DNA from: JBKQHQ01 sp052148715
Lineage (GTDB): Bacteria; Pseudomonadota; Alphaproteobacteria; Rhizobiales; Xanthobacteraceae
Assembly: GCA_052148715.1 (NCBI GenBank)
Contig: JBKQHQ010000056.1
Location: 1-5,168, forward strand
Direction of reading: 5' to 3'
DNA length: 5,168 bases
The first letter of the stretch is position 1. Each line of letters begins with the position of its first letter. The notes beneath the pieces are model-generated. The model had not been told where the DNA came from. It did not search any database and was given only the letters and a program-made list of their open reading frames with translations. Below, piece after piece: positions 5,078 to 5,168 of this stretch. Both the position numbers and the translations under genes were made by a program.

Positions 5078-5168
5078 TGCTGCAATCCCGACGCGTCCTC
5101 ATCATCATCGGCGGCGGCATTGCCGCCTATAAATCGCTTGATCTCATTCGCCGCTTGCAGGAACGCGG
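5077..5168 (+). CDS. coaBC: Bifunctional phosphopantothenoylcysteine decarboxylase/phosphopantothenate-cysteine ligase, N-terminal fragment
   Basis: Only the first 30 codons and two bases are inside the window. The peptide has a beta strand VLIIIGGGIAAYK (7-19) followed by a helix SLDLIRRLQER, which is the FMN-binding N-terminus of the CoaC (Dfp) domain. The full protein normally joins 4'-phosphopantothenate to cysteine (C-terminal CoaB ligase domain) and decarboxylates the product (N-terminal CoaC domain), two consecutive steps of coenzyme A synthesis. The ATG at 5077 shares its A with the toxin stop codon. The nearest Shine-Dalgarno-like bases, GGAG at 5061-5064, are 12 nt away and GAGAG at 5069-5073 only 3 nt away, so initiation likely depends partly on ribosomes ending the toxin gene. 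Adjacency to ubiB-type genes is familiar in Hyphomicrobiales, which supports the identification. The length of the gene and its second domain cannot be checked here. Confidence 0.88.
   Translation, partial: MLQSRRVLIIIGGGIAAYKSLDLIRRLQER

Overview
The window is GC-rich (about 70% in a hand-counted stretch of the ubiB gene) and densely coding. Its genes look like those of an alphaproteobacterium, most likely of the order Hyphomicrobiales (Bradyrhizobium/Rhodopseudomonas/Xanthobacteraceae-like). This is inferred from protein character and from the neighbourhood enoyl-CoA hydratase - mutM <-> ubiE - ubiB - coaBC, which is familiar in that group. The species cannot be fixed from the sequence.

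Layout: (1) 1-193 is the 3' end of an unidentified plus-strand gene and contains a perfect 11-bp-stem hairpin. (2) A minus-strand pair, mutM (1909-1028) then an enoyl-CoA hydratase (1016-243), is separated by 11 nt. The hydratase ribosome binding site overlaps the mutM stop codon, so the two form an operon. The hydratase converges on the unidentified gene across 49 bp. (3) A 91-bp divergent intergenic region lies between mutM and ubiE. (4) A plus-strand operon starts with ubiE (2001-2765), overlapped by ubiB (2762-4333) through GTGA. Both serve ubiquinone biosynthesis. (5) A small toxin-antitoxin module follows: a FitA/VapB-type ribbon-helix-helix antitoxin (4386-4649) and a FitB/VapC-type PIN-domain RNase toxin (4646-5077), overlapping by ATGA. 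(6) The first 30 codons of coaBC (from 5077) begin inside the toxin stop codon (TGATG).

The housekeeping genes cover base-excision repair (MutM), acyl-CoA hydration (EchA), ubiquinone methylation and assembly (UbiE, UbiB) and coenzyme A synthesis (CoaBC). The most interesting part is the toxin-antitoxin module set between ubiB and coaBC. It has its own AT-rich promoter. Three exact copies of the 8-bp half-site TGATTGCA, two direct and one inverted, lie at 9-bp intervals. They start in the ubiB stop codon and cover the -35 box. The module ends by overlapping the start codon of a gene that is normally essential. I see no CRISPR array, RNA gene, insertion sequence or clearly new enzymatic system.
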